Below, one piece after another: positions 43,870 to 52,895 of a stretch of DNA of 64,000 bases. Source of the DNA: Mangrovimonas sp. YM274 (GTDB lineage: Bacteria; Bacteroidota; Bacteroidia; Flavobacteriales; Flavobacteriaceae); contig NZ_CP133091.1 in the NCBI RefSeq assembly GCF_030908385.1, forward strand, positions 841,501 to 905,500, written 5' to 3'. The notes below the pieces were generated by a model that saw only the letters and a list, made by a program, of their open reading frames with translations, had not been told where the DNA came from and did no database searches. The position numbers and the translations under genes were made by a program. Positions within the stretch are counted from its first letter, which is position 1, and every line of letters starts with the position of its first letter.

Positions 43870-44829
43870 TTATTGTTGTGCCTTAAATGTCTTCAATTTT
43901 TCAATGAGTTTTGGAACCACTTCAAAGGCATCTCCAACAATTCCGTAATCGGCTGCCTTGAAGAAAGGGGCCTCCGGATCGGTGTTGATAACGACTTTTA
44001 CTTTTGAAGCGTTGATACCTGCCAAATGCTGAATTGCTCCTGAAATTCCAATGGCAATGTAAAGGTTGGCGGCTACAGGTTTTCCTGTCTGTCCAACGTG
44101 TTCACTGTGCGGACGCCATCCTAAATCGCTCACTGGTTTTGAACAGGCAGTAGCAGCTCCCAAAACATCGGCAAGTTCTTCTACCATACCCCAGTTTTCA
44201 GGGCCTTTAAGTCCACGACCTCCAGATACTACAATTTCGGCATCGGCAATGGTAACCTTACCAGTTACTTTGTCTACGGACTCCACATTCACTCCAAATT
44301 CAGGAATAGAAGGTGAGAAGTCTTCTGCTGCAGCGGCGGCACTATTTTCAACAAGACCAAAGGCGTTTTTAGAAAGCGCAACCAATTTAACATCGGTATT
44401 GATGGTAGTTATGTTGAACGCTTTGTTGGTGAAGGCTGTACGTTTAACAGTGAAAGGAGCAGTGCTTGATGGTACTTCAACTACGTTTGAAGCATACCCT
44501 GCATTAAGGTTTACAGCCAAAAGCGGTGCTAAATATTTACTGTCTGCACTTGAGCTTACAATCACTACTTGGCTATCTTCTTTTTGAGCAGCTTGAGCCA
44601 TGATACTGGCGTAAGCATTGGCATTGAATTTATCTAATTTGGAATCGTTCACTTTTAAAACCTTGTCAACACCATAGGTTCCTAGGATAGATGTGTCATC
44701 GGCATTGATGGCAACGGCAGTAACGGTAGTGCCCATTTGGTTGGCAACAGCTTTGGCGTAAGACGCTACTTCCAGTGCTACCTTTTTGAATGTTCCTTGT
44801 TCTGATTCTGTATATACTAAAACTGACAT
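43870..44829 (-). CDS. etfA: Electron transfer flavoprotein alpha subunit
   Basis: This 319-residue protein is the alpha subunit of the electron transfer flavoprotein, which accepts electrons from acyl-CoA dehydrogenases. The C-terminal FAD domain shows VSGGRGLKGPENW, then CSKPVSDLGWRPHSEHVGQTGK, YIAIGISGAIQH and INTDPEAPFFKAADYGIVGD. It follows etfB on the minus strand with a 64-base gap, forming the usual etfBA pair. No ETF dehydrogenase gene is in the window. Confidence 0.97.
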   Translation of the reverse strand: MSVLVYTESEQGTFKKVALEVASYAKAVANQMGTTVTAVAINADDTSILGTYGVDKVLKVNDSKLDKFNANAYASIMAQAAQKEDSQVVIVSSSADSKYLAPLLAVNLNAGYASNVVEVPSSTAPFTVKRTAFTNKAFNITTINTDVKLVALSKNAFGLVENSAAAAAEDFSPSIPEFGVNVESVDKVTGKVTIADAEIVVSGGRGLKGPENWGMVEELADVLGAATACSKPVSDLGWRPHSEHVGQTGKPVAANLYIAIGISGAIQHLAGINASKVKVVINTDPEAPFFKAADYGIVGDAFEVVPKLIEKLKTFKAQQ

Positions 44830-44893
44830 AAGCTTAATTTGATATATAAAACTAAAATTGAATGAACCTCAATTTGGTTTTACATTTGGGTTA

Positions 44894-45640
44894 TTAAATG
44901 ACTTTGGCTTCGTTGTGAAGTAGGTTAACTAATTCGTCTACATTGTCTGCATCTATTAAGGTAACAGCTCCTTTTGGTGCAGGTTTTTCAAACTTCACAG
45001 CGGCTGTTTCTGCAGTGGCTTCAACAGGATCAAGGACAGTTAAAGGCTTTTTACGAGCCATCATAATTCCTCTCATATTCGGGATGCGAAGATCACTTTC
45101 TTCTACCAATCCTTTTTGTCCGCCAATAACCAGAGGGAAAGAAGTGCTAACGGTTTCTTTTCCGCCATCAATTTCTCTTGTAGCAGTAACAGTTGTCCCG
45201 TCTACTTCAAGACCAATACAAGTGTTTACAAAGTTGGCATTGGTTAATCCGGCTAACATACCAGGTACCATACCTCCATTATAATCGATGGACTCACGCC
45301 CTGCAATTACTAGATCATAGCCACCATCTTGCACTACTTTGGCCAATTGTTTGGCTACAACAAAGCCGTCGGTAGCTTCTGTGTTGACACGAATAGCAGA
45401 GTCTGCACCTATGGCAAGGGCTTTTCTTAGGGTAGGTTCAGTTTCAGGACCACCAACATTTACTACATCTACACTAGCACCTTGCTTTTCTTTGAACCAC
45501 ATGGCGCGGGTCAAACCAAATTCATCGTTTGGGTTGATAACAAATTGCACCCCGTTGGTGTCAAATTTGGTGTCGCCTTCAGTAAAGTTGATTTTTGAAG
45601 TCGTATCAGGTACATGGCTAATACATACTAATATTTTCAT
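44894..45640 (-). CDS. etfB: Electron transfer flavoprotein beta subunit
   Basis: This 248-residue protein is the ETF beta subunit, recognised from KILVCISHVPDTTSKINF at the start, the INPNDEFGLTRA segment and the AGRESIDYNGG motif with the later TREIDGGKETVS region. It forms the heterodimer with the alpha subunit encoded downstream and binds AMP in the family. It is divergent from pdhB; the two starts are 390 bases apart. Confidence 0.97.
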   Translation of the reverse strand: MKILVCISHVPDTTSKINFTEGDTKFDTNGVQFVINPNDEFGLTRAMWFKEKQGASVDVVNVGGPETEPTLRKALAIGADSAIRVNTEATDGFVVAKQLAKVVQDGGYDLVIAGRESIDYNGGMVPGMLAGLTNANFVNTCIGLEVDGTTVTATREIDGGKETVSTSFPLVIGGQKGLVEESDLRIPNMRGIMMARKKPLTVLDPVEATAETAAVKFEKPAPKGAVTLIDADNVDELVNLLHNEAKVI

Positions 45641-46030
45641 ATTGATATTATTATTTTAATAAGTACTTTTTTTTTGAGGTTACGAAGTTAAATAAATTCA
45701 TTTACATATTTACTATGCACGCATAATATATTTTTGCTTATTTGAGAGAAATATGACGTTTTCGGTAAAAAATGTTAAAATATAAATGCGCTTTTGTGGT
45801 AATTACCTAAAAAATGAAGGCTATTTGGTTTGGAAATAAAATACAGATTGTTGCACACCCTTCCAAAAAATGTAAATCGTGGGAAAAGTAGATTATTTTT
45901 TTATGAATTATTCCTATTTTTGCTATCCAATTTAAACTTGAAATATAAATGAGAGGAGCCTTATTGTAGAGGGGATTTTTCCGCAGGGCAATAGGTGAAT
46001 TTTTTCTGACCATTTAAACAGAAGATACAA
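45641..46030. other. Divergent intergenic region between etfB and pdhB
   Basis: This 390-base gap is A/T-rich and contains no convincing long gene. On the plus strand it holds a perfect -7 element (45915-45922), a possible 6-codon leader reading frame (45949-45969, MRGALL) and a hairpin with arms CCTTATTG and CAATAGG (45959-45995) followed by a T run. On the etfB side I see no confident promoter. Confidence 0.6.
45915..45922 (+). promoter_or_regulatory. -7 element upstream of pdhB
   Basis: TATTTTTG, a perfect match to TAnnTTTG, 108 bases before the pdhB start. The -33 TTG is not present at the expected spacing (TTA-like instead), so the call is moderate. Confidence 0.4.
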
Positions 46031-47008
46031 ATGAAAACAATTCAATTCAGAGAAGCTGTTTGCGAGGCCATGAGTGAAGAAATGCGTAGAGATGAAAGCA
46101 TTTACTTAATGGGCGAAGAAGTCGCAGAATACAATGGTGCTTACAAGGCATCAAAAGGAATGTTGGATGAATTTGGCCCGAAGCGTGTGATAGACACCCC
46201 TATCGCTGAGCTTGGATTTGCCGGAATCGCAGTAGGTTCAACAATGACGGGAAATAGACCAATTGTTGAGTTTATGACATTTAACTTCTCTTTGGTTGGA
46301 ATTGATCAAATTATAAACAACGCGGCTAAAATCAGACAGATGTCTGGAGGGCAATTCAAGTGTCCTATCGTATTCCGTGGGCCTACAGCTTCTGCAGGTC
46401 AGTTGGCGGCAACCCACTCTCAGGCGTTTGAAAGCTGGTATGCTAATACGCCGGGACTTAAAGTAGTAGTGCCTTCAAACCCTTACGATGCTAAAGGGCT
46501 TTTAAAATCAGCTATCCGCGATGACGATCCAGTTATTTTTATGGAGAGTGAGCAAATGTATGGTGATAAAGGAGAAGTGCCAGAAGGAGAGTACACAATT
46601 CCATTGGGCGTAGCGGACATCAAGCGTGAAGGGACTGACGTAACAATTGTATCTTTTGGTAAAATCATTAAGGAAGCTTACATTGCAGCTGATGAATTGG
46701 CTAAAGAAGGAATTTCATGTGAAATTATCGATTTACGTACTGTTCGTCCATTGGATAAAGCAGCTATTTTAGCGTCTGTTAAGAAAACCAACAGGTTGGT
46801 GGTATTGGAAGAAGCTTGGCCATTTGGTAACGTTTCAACTGAAATTACGTATATCGTACAATCTGAAGCATTCGATTATTTAGATGCACCGGTTGTAAAA
46901 ATTAACACAGCAGATACGCCGGCACCATACTCTCCAGTATTATTGGAAGAATGGTTGCCTAACAGTACCGATGTTGTTAAAGCTGTAAAAAAGGTAATGT
47001 ATAAATAA
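46031..47008 (+). CDS. pdhB: Pyruvate dehydrogenase E1 component, beta subunit
   Basis: This 325-residue protein is the beta subunit of a 2-oxoacid dehydrogenase E1. The transketolase pyrimidine-binding domain starts with REAVCEAMSEEMRRDESIYLMGEEVAEYNGAYKASKG, followed by RVIDTPIAELGFAGIAVGSTMTG, and the C-terminal domain is present (IDLRTVRPLDKAAI). With the alpha subunit it decarboxylates pyruvate and feeds acetyl units into central metabolism. The E1 alpha and E2 genes are not in this window, which is normal in Flavobacteriia where pdhB stands apart. A terminator lies at 47030-47067. Confidence 0.94.
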   Translation: MKTIQFREAVCEAMSEEMRRDESIYLMGEEVAEYNGAYKASKGMLDEFGPKRVIDTPIAELGFAGIAVGSTMTGNRPIVEFMTFNFSLVGIDQIINNAAKIRQMSGGQFKCPIVFRGPTASAGQLAATHSQAFESWYANTPGLKVVVPSNPYDAKGLLKSAIRDDDPVIFMESEQMYGDKGEVPEGEYTIPLGVADIKREGTDVTIVSFGKIIKEAYIAADELAKEGISCEIIDLRTVRPLDKAAILASVKKTNRLVVLEEAWPFGNVSTEITYIVQSEAFDYLDAPVVKINTADTPAPYSPVLLEEWLPNSTDVVKAVKKVMYK

Positions 47009-47029
47009 ATCGCAGTTTTTTGCGTTATA

Positions 47030-47067
47030 TAAACTTCATTGGCATTTATGCTGATGAAGTTTTTTTG
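47030..47067 (+). terminator. Terminator after pdhB
   Basis: Inverted repeat AAACTTCAT with ATGAAGTTT around a 14-base loop, followed by a run of T. It sits 21 bases after the pdhB stop and just before the DUF5686 start at 47071. Confidence 0.7.
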
Positions 47068-47070
47068 CTT

Positions 47071-49569
47071 ATGAACATAAAACTATTTTCACTATTCTTT
47101 TTCTTCGGACTTTTATTTGGATTTTCACAAACCAAAGTAAGTGGATATGTAATAGATGAAAACAACCAACCCGTGGCTTTTGCCAATGTAATTTTTAAAG
47201 GTTCTACCGAAGGTACTATTTCCAACGAGGATGGACGTTTTTATCTCGAATCTGATAGTAATTGGGACATTCTAACCATATCCTTTCTGGGGTATGAAAC
47301 TTTGGAATTAAATTTACCCAAGCGTGTCAATTATAATCTTAGCCTTGTTCTTAAGGAAGAGGCGGCCTCTTTGGATGAAGTGGTAATTGTTACAGGGAAA
47401 CAATCTAAAAAGGAAGCAGAAAATCCGGCCATTGGAATTTTAAAGAAAATTTGGGCGCACAAGCGCAAAAACGGACTCCGTATGTTCAAACAGTACGAGT
47501 ACGATAAATACGAAAAGGTAGAATTTGACATCAATACCATAGACAGTGCCTTTATGGAAAGAAACTTGTTCAAAGGCATGGAGTTTGTTTTTGAGCAAGT
47601 GGATACTTCAAAAGTGACAGGGAAAACATATTTGCCCATATTTATCAATGAAGCAGCTAGTAGGGTATATGGAGACAATAATCTTAAAAAGGAGAAGGAA
47701 GAGTTAAAAGGGAACAAAAATTCTGGCTTTAGCGATAACCAAGCTCTTATTGATTTTGTAGATGATTTATATGCCGATTATGATGTTTATGATAACTATT
47801 TGAAGTTTTTTGATAAAAGCTTTGTGAGCCCTTTGTCTAAGACCGGAATCAACACCTATAACTATGTGCTGTCAGATAGTGCTTATATTGATAATAAGTG
47901 GTGTTATAATGTAATATACTACCCAAGACGTAAAAATGAGTTGACGTTTAAGGGCGATTTTTGGGTGGCCGATACAACATTTGCCATCAAGGAAATTAAC
48001 ATGCAGGCTTCCAAAAGTGCCAATATTAACTGGGTTAAGGAAATTTATATTGAACAAGAATTTGAAGTACTCAATGATTCGGTGTTCTTGATAAAGAGGG
48101 ATTATTTCATGTCAGACTTCGCCTTTCAAAAAAAGGAAAAGGCAAAAGGTGTTTATGGAAAGCGAACAACGCTATACAACAATTATAAATTTGATGAGCC
48201 TAAAGATCCTAAGTTTTATGTGGAGGAAGTTTTTGATTTTAACCAAGAGATCTACAATCGTGATGATGAGTTTTGGGAGCAAAACCGACTAGAAACTTTA
48301 AATAAGGATGAGAAGGGTGTTTATAAAATGTTAGACACTTTAAAAACAGTTAAAAAGTTTAAGAGGGTCTACAACACGGTAAGCATGTTTGCGTCCGGTT
48401 ACAAGGAATTTCCTGAGTTGAATTTTGATTACGGACCTATCTTTTCAACTTTTGGCTATAACGATGTAGAAGGTTTTAGGCTTCGGGCAGGTGGACGAAC
48501 CTATTTTGGTTATAACGATTTGTGGCGTGTTGAAGGGTTTACTGCCTATGGATTCAAGGACAACAAATTTAAATATGGTATTTCCGGTAAATGGTTGTTG
48601 GATAAAAAAAATCGAATAATTATTTCTGGAGGAAACCGTCGGGATGTAGAACAAATAGGCGCAAGTCTTACTAACTCCACTGATGTTTTGGGGAGAAGCT
48701 TTGCGTCTTCGGCTGTTTTTACAACGAGCGTCAACGATAAGCTTACCAACATAAATTTAACCACATTGGCAGGAGAAATTGAGCCAGTCAAAAATTTGGT
48801 GTTGCGTATTATAGGTGATTATAGAACCTTGCGTTCAGCTTCAAAAACCTTTAGTCTTGATTATTACGATGATGAGTCTCCAACAGGGGTTTCGTCAGAA
48901 GTTCGTCAATATCAAACCACCCTTTCTTTGTCGTATTTCCCTGGTCGGAAAATGACCGGTTATGGTGTGGAGCGTTCTAATTCCAATGACGATTACGCTA
49001 GCTTTTTTGCTCAGATAAGTAGGGGGGATGAAGTGGTTTTTAATAGTGATTTTGAATATACTAGGTTGCAGTTTTCATACATTCAACCTTGGCAATTGGG
49101 AGGCTTTGGTCGTTTGACTTCGGTGCTCGAAGCCGGGAAAACTTTTGGCGCTGTACCTTTGGGATTATTGAGTGTGATTCCTGGAAATCAATCTTATTTT
49201 TCTATATATAATACCTTTACTTTATTGGATTACTACGAGTTTGTGACCGACACTTACACGTCGCTACATCTTGAACATAACTTTAATGGTAGGTTCTTTT
49301 CTAGAATACCATTTATTAAAAAATTCAATTTAAGGGCTATTTTAGGTTTTAGAGCTGCTTGGGGAAGCATATCCCAAGAAAATATTGATTTGAATGCTTC
49401 AGGATTGGAATATATAGCTCCAACAGATGAGCCTTATTATGAGTATAGTTTTGGTGTTGGAAACATTTTTAAAGTATTCCGTTTGGATTTCAATTTTAGA
49501 GGGAATTACCTATCGGTTCCCGCTGCAAGGGATTTTGGGATAACAGGAGGTTTCAACTTCCAGTTTTAG
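47071..49569 (+). CDS. DUF5686 outer-membrane protein with carboxypeptidase-like regulatory domain
   Basis: I start this protein of 832 residues at the ATG at 47071 because it gives a proper signal peptide (ending in FGFSQ, about residue 20) and lies right after the pdhB terminator. Residues about 22-105 are a CarboxypepD_reg-like domain with SGYVIDENNQPVAFANVIFKGSTEGT. The rest matches the DUF5686 family, with a long middle region and a C-terminal outer-membrane barrel ending in GGFNFQF. The family is common in Bacteroidota and has no established function known to me. It has no TonB box, so an energised import role is not indicated. Confidence 0.88.
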   Translation: MNIKLFSLFFFFGLLFGFSQTKVSGYVIDENNQPVAFANVIFKGSTEGTISNEDGRFYLESDSNWDILTISFLGYETLELNLPKRVNYNLSLVLKEEAASLDEVVIVTGKQSKKEAENPAIGILKKIWAHKRKNGLRMFKQYEYDKYEKVEFDINTIDSAFMERNLFKGMEFVFEQVDTSKVTGKTYLPIFINEAASRVYGDNNLKKEKEELKGNKNSGFSDNQALIDFVDDLYADYDVYDNYLKFFDKSFVSPLSKTGINTYNYVLSDSAYIDNKWCYNVIYYPRRKNELTFKGDFWVADTTFAIKEINMQASKSANINWVKEIYIEQEFEVLNDSVFLIKRDYFMSDFAFQKKEKAKGVYGKRTTLYNNYKFDEPKDPKFYVEEVFDFNQEIYNRDDEFWEQNRLETLNKDEKGVYKMLDTLKTVKKFKRVYNTVSMFASGYKEFPELNFDYGPIFSTFGYNDVEGFRLRAGGRTYFGYNDLWRVEGFTAYGFKDNKFKYGISGKWLLDKKNRIIISGGNRRDVEQIGASLTNSTDVLGRSFASSAVFTTSVNDKLTNINLTTLAGEIEPVKNLVLRIIGDYRTLRSASKTFSLDYYDDESPTGVSSEVRQYQTTLSLSYFPGRKMTGYGVERSNSNDDYASFFAQISRGDEVVFNSDFEYTRLQFSYIQPWQLGGFGRLTSVLEAGKTFGAVPLGLLSVIPGNQSYFSIYNTFTLLDYYEFVTDTYTSLHLEHNFNGRFFSRIPFIKKFNLRAILGFRAAWGSISQENIDLNASGLEYIAPTDEPYYEYSFGVGNIFKVFRLDFNFRGNYLSVPAARDFGITGGFNFQF

Positions 49570-49670
49570 AGCTTGTCCCGAGACAAATATTTTACTTGTT
49601 TAAGGGATCTTAATTTGCGTTATGCTTAAGTTATTTACAGTTTCTTAAAGAAAAGTCATAAAGTTTTTAG

Positions 49671-49701
49671 TTGCCTAAGCCTAAAGACTTCCGTATCTTT
49701 G
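49671..49701 (+). promoter_or_regulatory. Promoter of the inorganic pyrophosphatase gene
   Basis: TTG (49671), a 20-base spacer and a perfect TATCTTTG (49694-49701), followed by the CGGCC-type start region often seen in flavobacterial promoters. It ends 64 bases before the ATG at 49766. Confidence 0.75.
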
Positions 49702-49765
49702 CGGCCTTGAATTTTGAAAAACTAATCATTGTATCTCTTTTAAGAGATAGAAAAATAAATATTGA

Positions 49766-50293
49766 ATGAGTACGAAAGAAGATTTAACCTTTGATGTGTT
49801 AATTGAGATCCCTAACGGGAGTCGTAACAAATATGAATATGATTTCGATCTTAAGAAAATTCGTTTCGATCGAATGTTGTTTTCATCAATGATGTATCCT
49901 GGTGATTATGGATTTATTCCTGAAACTTTGGCCTTGGATGGTGATCCATTGGATGTTTTGGTAATGGGGCATCAGCCAACTTTTCCAATGTGTGTTATGG
50001 AAGTAAGACCAATTGGCGTATTCCACATGACAGATGAAAAAGGTCCTGATGAAAAATTAATTTGTGTACCGGTTTCAGATCCTATTTGGAATAAATTGAC
50101 AGATCTTAGTGAATTAAACCCTCATAGATTAGAAGAAATCGAACACTTTTTCCAAGTGTACAAAGATTTGGAAGCAAAGAAAGTTGATGTAGGTGGTTGG
50201 GGAAATGCCAAAGAAGCCTATGAAATTTTTAGCAAATGTGTGCAACGTTACCAAGAAAGTGAGCACTTCAAAAAAGGAAGCTTTACCATATAA
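49766..50293 (+). CDS. ppa: Soluble inorganic pyrophosphatase, family I
   Basis: This 175-residue enzyme is a family I pyrophosphatase with IEIPNGSRNKYEYD, the MMYPGDYGFIPETLALDGDPLDVLV signature containing the metal-binding aspartates, and the C-terminal VDVGGWGNAKEAYE region. It hydrolyses pyrophosphate in the cytoplasm and pulls biosynthetic reactions forward. It has its own promoter and a strong terminator, and is followed 115 bases later by the membrane pyrophosphatase gene in the same direction. Confidence 0.97.
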   Translation: MSTKEDLTFDVLIEIPNGSRNKYEYDFDLKKIRFDRMLFSSMMYPGDYGFIPETLALDGDPLDVLVMGHQPTFPMCVMEVRPIGVFHMTDEKGPDEKLICVPVSDPIWNKLTDLSELNPHRLEEIEHFFQVYKDLEAKKVDVGGWGNAKEAYEIFSKCVQRYQESEHFKKGSFTI

Positions 50294-50319
50294 GTTTCCC
50301 TAAAAAATAAATTATTTTC

Positions 50320-50352
50320 AAAAACCCCTTAATAAAATTAAGGGGTTTTTTA
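50320..50352 (+). terminator. Terminator after ppa
   Basis: Inverted repeat AAAAACCCCTTAA with TTAAGGGGTTTTT around TAAAA, followed by T residues, 26 bases after the ppa stop. Confidence 0.88.
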
Positions 50353-50358
50353 TATTCT

Positions 50359-50389
50359 TTGTTTTTCCTACATTTAACGTAAAATTTTG
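50359..50389 (+). promoter_or_regulatory. Candidate promoter of hppA
   Basis: TTG (50359), a 20-base spacer and AAATTTTG, close to TAnnTTTG, ending 19 bases before the ATG at 50409. Confidence 0.45.
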
Positions 50390-50408
50390 TAACTAAAAAC
50401 ATTAGAAT

Positions 50409-52772
50409 ATGGAATCAAATATGATTTTTGTGCCAATTGCAATGGCAATACTTGGCTTGCTTTTTATGTTCGTCAAAATGGCGTGGGTAAAAAAGCAGGC
50501 ACCTGGTAACGAAAGGATGCAAGAGATATCAACATCTATCAAGGAAGGAGCTCTTGCTTTTTTGAATGCCGAATATAGATTGCTGGCTATTTTTGTTGCG
50601 ATTGCGTCTGTGGCTCTTTTCGCCATTTCATATTTCGTTCCAACGACCCATTGGATTATTATTGTGGCTTTCATTTTGGGAGCCATTTTTTCTGCTTTAG
50701 CCGGTAATATTGGTATGCGTATTGCTACCGAGGCCAATGCAAGAACAGCAGAAGCAGCAAAAACCAGTTTGCCTCAAGCTTTAAAGGTTGCCTTTGGAGG
50801 AGGTACTGTGATGGGGTTGGGAGTTGCTAGTTTAGCCGTATTAGGGTTAAGCCTTCTGTTCTTTGTATTTATAAAAATGTTTATTGTTGCAAATGCATCC
50901 TTCTATGCTGAAATGACCATGGCTTTGGAAGCTCTGGCAGGATTTTCTTTGGGTGCAGAGTCTATAGCCCTTTTTGCCCGTGTGGGAGGAGGTATCTATA
51001 CCAAAGCAGCCGATGTTGGTGCTGATTTGGTAGGAAAGGTGGAAGCGGGGATTCCCGAGGATGATCCTCGTAACCCAGCGACGATAGCAGATAATGTTGG
51101 GGATAATGTTGGAGATGTGGCTGGTATGGGAGCCGATTTGTTTGGTAGTTATGTGGCAACTGTTTTAGCGGCTATGGTTTTGGGAAATTATGTTATTAAA
51201 GATATGTCTATGGATGCTCCATATACGGATGCCTTCAATAATATGGGGCCTATTTTGTTGCCAATTGTCATAGCAGGAGTGGGGATTTTGGCATCTATTT
51301 TAGGAACGTTTTTGGTGAAAATTTCAAATAATGAGGCTAAGGAGTCTCAGGTTCAAAGAGCACTGGATTTTGGTAACTGGGCGGCCATTCTTTTAACTTT
51401 GGTGTCTAGTTATGTTTTGATAAAATATATGCTGCCAGATACTTTAACTATGAGTTTTTTTGGTGAGGGGTATAAAATGGTGCCTTCCATGCATGTATTC
51501 TGGGCTACTTTGATCGGGTTGTGTGTAGGGGCTTTGATTGCTACTGTTACAGAGCACTATACAGCTTTGGGTAAAAGTCCTGTTAGGGGGATTGTGCAAA
51601 ATAGTTCTACGGGATCCGCTACCAATATTATTGCCGGGCTAGCGGTAGGTATGAAATCTACATTTTTTTCGGTGTTGTTGTTTGCTGTGGCAATTTTTGG
51701 CTCTTATGAATTGGCAGGCTTTTATGGTGTGGCAATAGCAGCTTCAGCTATGATGGCGACTACGGCCATGCAATTGGCAATTGATGCTTTTGGGCCTATA
51801 GCAGACAATGCGGGAGGTGTTGCGGAGATGAGTGAATTGGATCCAGAAGTGAGAGAGCGCACCGATATTTTAGATTCCGTGGGTAATACAACTGCGGCGA
51901 TTGGGAAGGGGTTTGCTATTGCTTCGGCGGCATTAACGGCCTTGGCACTGTTTGCGGCTTATGTGACTTTTACCGGTATTGAAGGAATTAACATTTTTAA
52001 GGCAGATGTGTTGGCAATGTTGTTTGTTGGAGGGATGATTCCTGTAATTTTTTCGGCATTGGCAATGGAATCTGTAGGGAAAGCAGCTATGGAAATGGTT
52101 AAGGAAGTAAGACGACAATTTAAGGAGATACCTGGCATAATGGAAGGAACAGGAAAACCTGAATATGCTAAATGTGTGGATATTTCAACTCAAGCCGCAT
52201 TGCGCCAGATGATATTGCCGGGATTGATAACCATTATTACCCCGATTATTGTTGGTTTTGTTTTTGGAGCTGAGCCTTTGGGAGGCTATATGGCAGGTGT
52301 TTGTGTGAGCGGTGTAATGTGGGCTATTTTTCAGAATAATGCTGGAGGCGCTTGGGATAATGCTAAAAAGTCCTTTGAAGCAGGAGTGGAGATAGATGGT
52401 GAAATGAGCTATAAAGGGAGTGATGCCCATAAAGCGGCAGTAACTGGAGATACCGTAGGAGATCCGTTTAAGGATACATCTGGACCATCTATGAATATTT
52501 TGATTAAGCTAACCTGTTTGGTTGGTTTGGTAATTGCTCCTATTTTGGGAGGGCATTCTGAAGAAACTGCATTGGCTGATTCATCTATGGTAAGCCATGA
52601 GGTTAAGAAAGAAATTAAGGTTGAAATGCAATCGGTAGAGGCTGAGGATGCCAAGGCTTTCGTGACAACCTCTTATACTGAGGATGGTAAAACGGTTACA
52701 GAGGAAGTTGTGCTGGAAGGTAGTTTGGAGGAGGTGAAACAGGCCATTGATAATATTAAAAATAAAGAGTAG
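50409..52772 (+). CDS. hppA: Membrane-bound ion-translocating pyrophosphatase with a C-terminal extension
   Basis: This 787-residue protein has about 16 membrane segments and the M-PPase catalytic motifs: [15 protein letters not shown] (about residue 203), [19 protein letters not shown] and the late [17 protein letters not shown]. It couples pyrophosphate hydrolysis to Na+ or H+ export across the inner membrane. Ala496 in [10 protein letters not shown] marks the K+-dependent group (Lys there in K+-independent enzymes), a group that includes the sodium pumps. The last 60 residues are an addition after the final membrane segment, ending in a beta-beta-alpha-like unit. That unit aligns with the C-terminus of the lipoprotein at 20479-20880. 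It follows ppa. Confidence 0.94.
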   Translation: MESNMIFVPIAMAILGLLFMFVKMAWVKKQAPGNERMQEISTSIKEGALAFLNAEYRLLAIFVAIASVALFAISYFVPTTHWIIIVAFILGAIFSALAGNIGMRIATEANARTAEAAKTSLPQALKVAFGGGTVMGLGVASLAVLGLSLLFFVFIKMFIVANASFYAEMTMALEALAGFSLGAESIALFARVGGGIYTKAADVGADLVGKVEAGIPEDDPRNPATIADNVGDNVGDVAGMGADLFGSYVATVLAAMVLGNYVIKDMSMDAPYTDAFNNMGPILLPIVIAGVGILASILGTFLVKISNNEAKESQVQRALDFGNWAAILLTLVSSYVLIKYMLPDTLTMSFFGEGYKMVPSMHVFWATLIGLCVGALIATVTEHYTALGKSPVRGIVQNSSTGSATNIIAGLAVGMKSTFFSVLLFAVAIFGSYELAGFYGVAIAASAMMATTAMQLAIDAFGPIADNAGGVAEMSELDPEVRERTDILDSVGNTTAAIGKGFAIASAALTALALFAAYVTFTGIEGINIFKADVLAMLFVGGMIPVIFSALAMESVGKAAMEMVKEVRRQFKEIPGIMEGTGKPEYAKCVDISTQAALRQMILPGLITIITPIIVGFVFGAEPLGGYMAGVCVSGVMWAIFQNNAGGAWDNAKKSFEAGVEIDGEMSYKGSDAHKAAVTGDTVGDPFKDTSGPSMNILIKLTCLVGLVIAPILGGHSEETALADSSMVSHEVKKEIKVEMQSVEAEDAKAFVTTSYTEDGKTVTEEVVLEGSLEEVKQAIDNIKNKE

Positions 52773-52802
52773 GACTTAAAGTCTCTTTTTAAGTGTTAAT
52801 TT

Positions 52803-52832
52803 AAAAACCATGCCCCAACGGCATGGTTTTTT
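52803..52832 (+). terminator. Terminator after hppA
   Basis: Inverted repeat AAAACCATGCC with GGCATGGTTTT around CCAAC, followed by T residues, 31 bases after the hppA stop. Confidence 0.88.
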
Positions 52833-52895
52833 GTTTGAACTATTTTACTGGTCAAATGCTATTATGGACGGTATTTGATTTATTATCTTTAATAT

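Noticed and set aside
44066-44587. 173-codon plus-strand frame inside etfA
   Set aside because: Antisense frame of a strongly conserved gene; Ser/Thr/Ala-rich composition follows from the opposite strand.
45807-46013. 68-codon minus-strand frame in the etfB-pdhB gap
   Set aside because: It covers the pdhB leader on the opposite strand, has no promoter and no recognisable feature.
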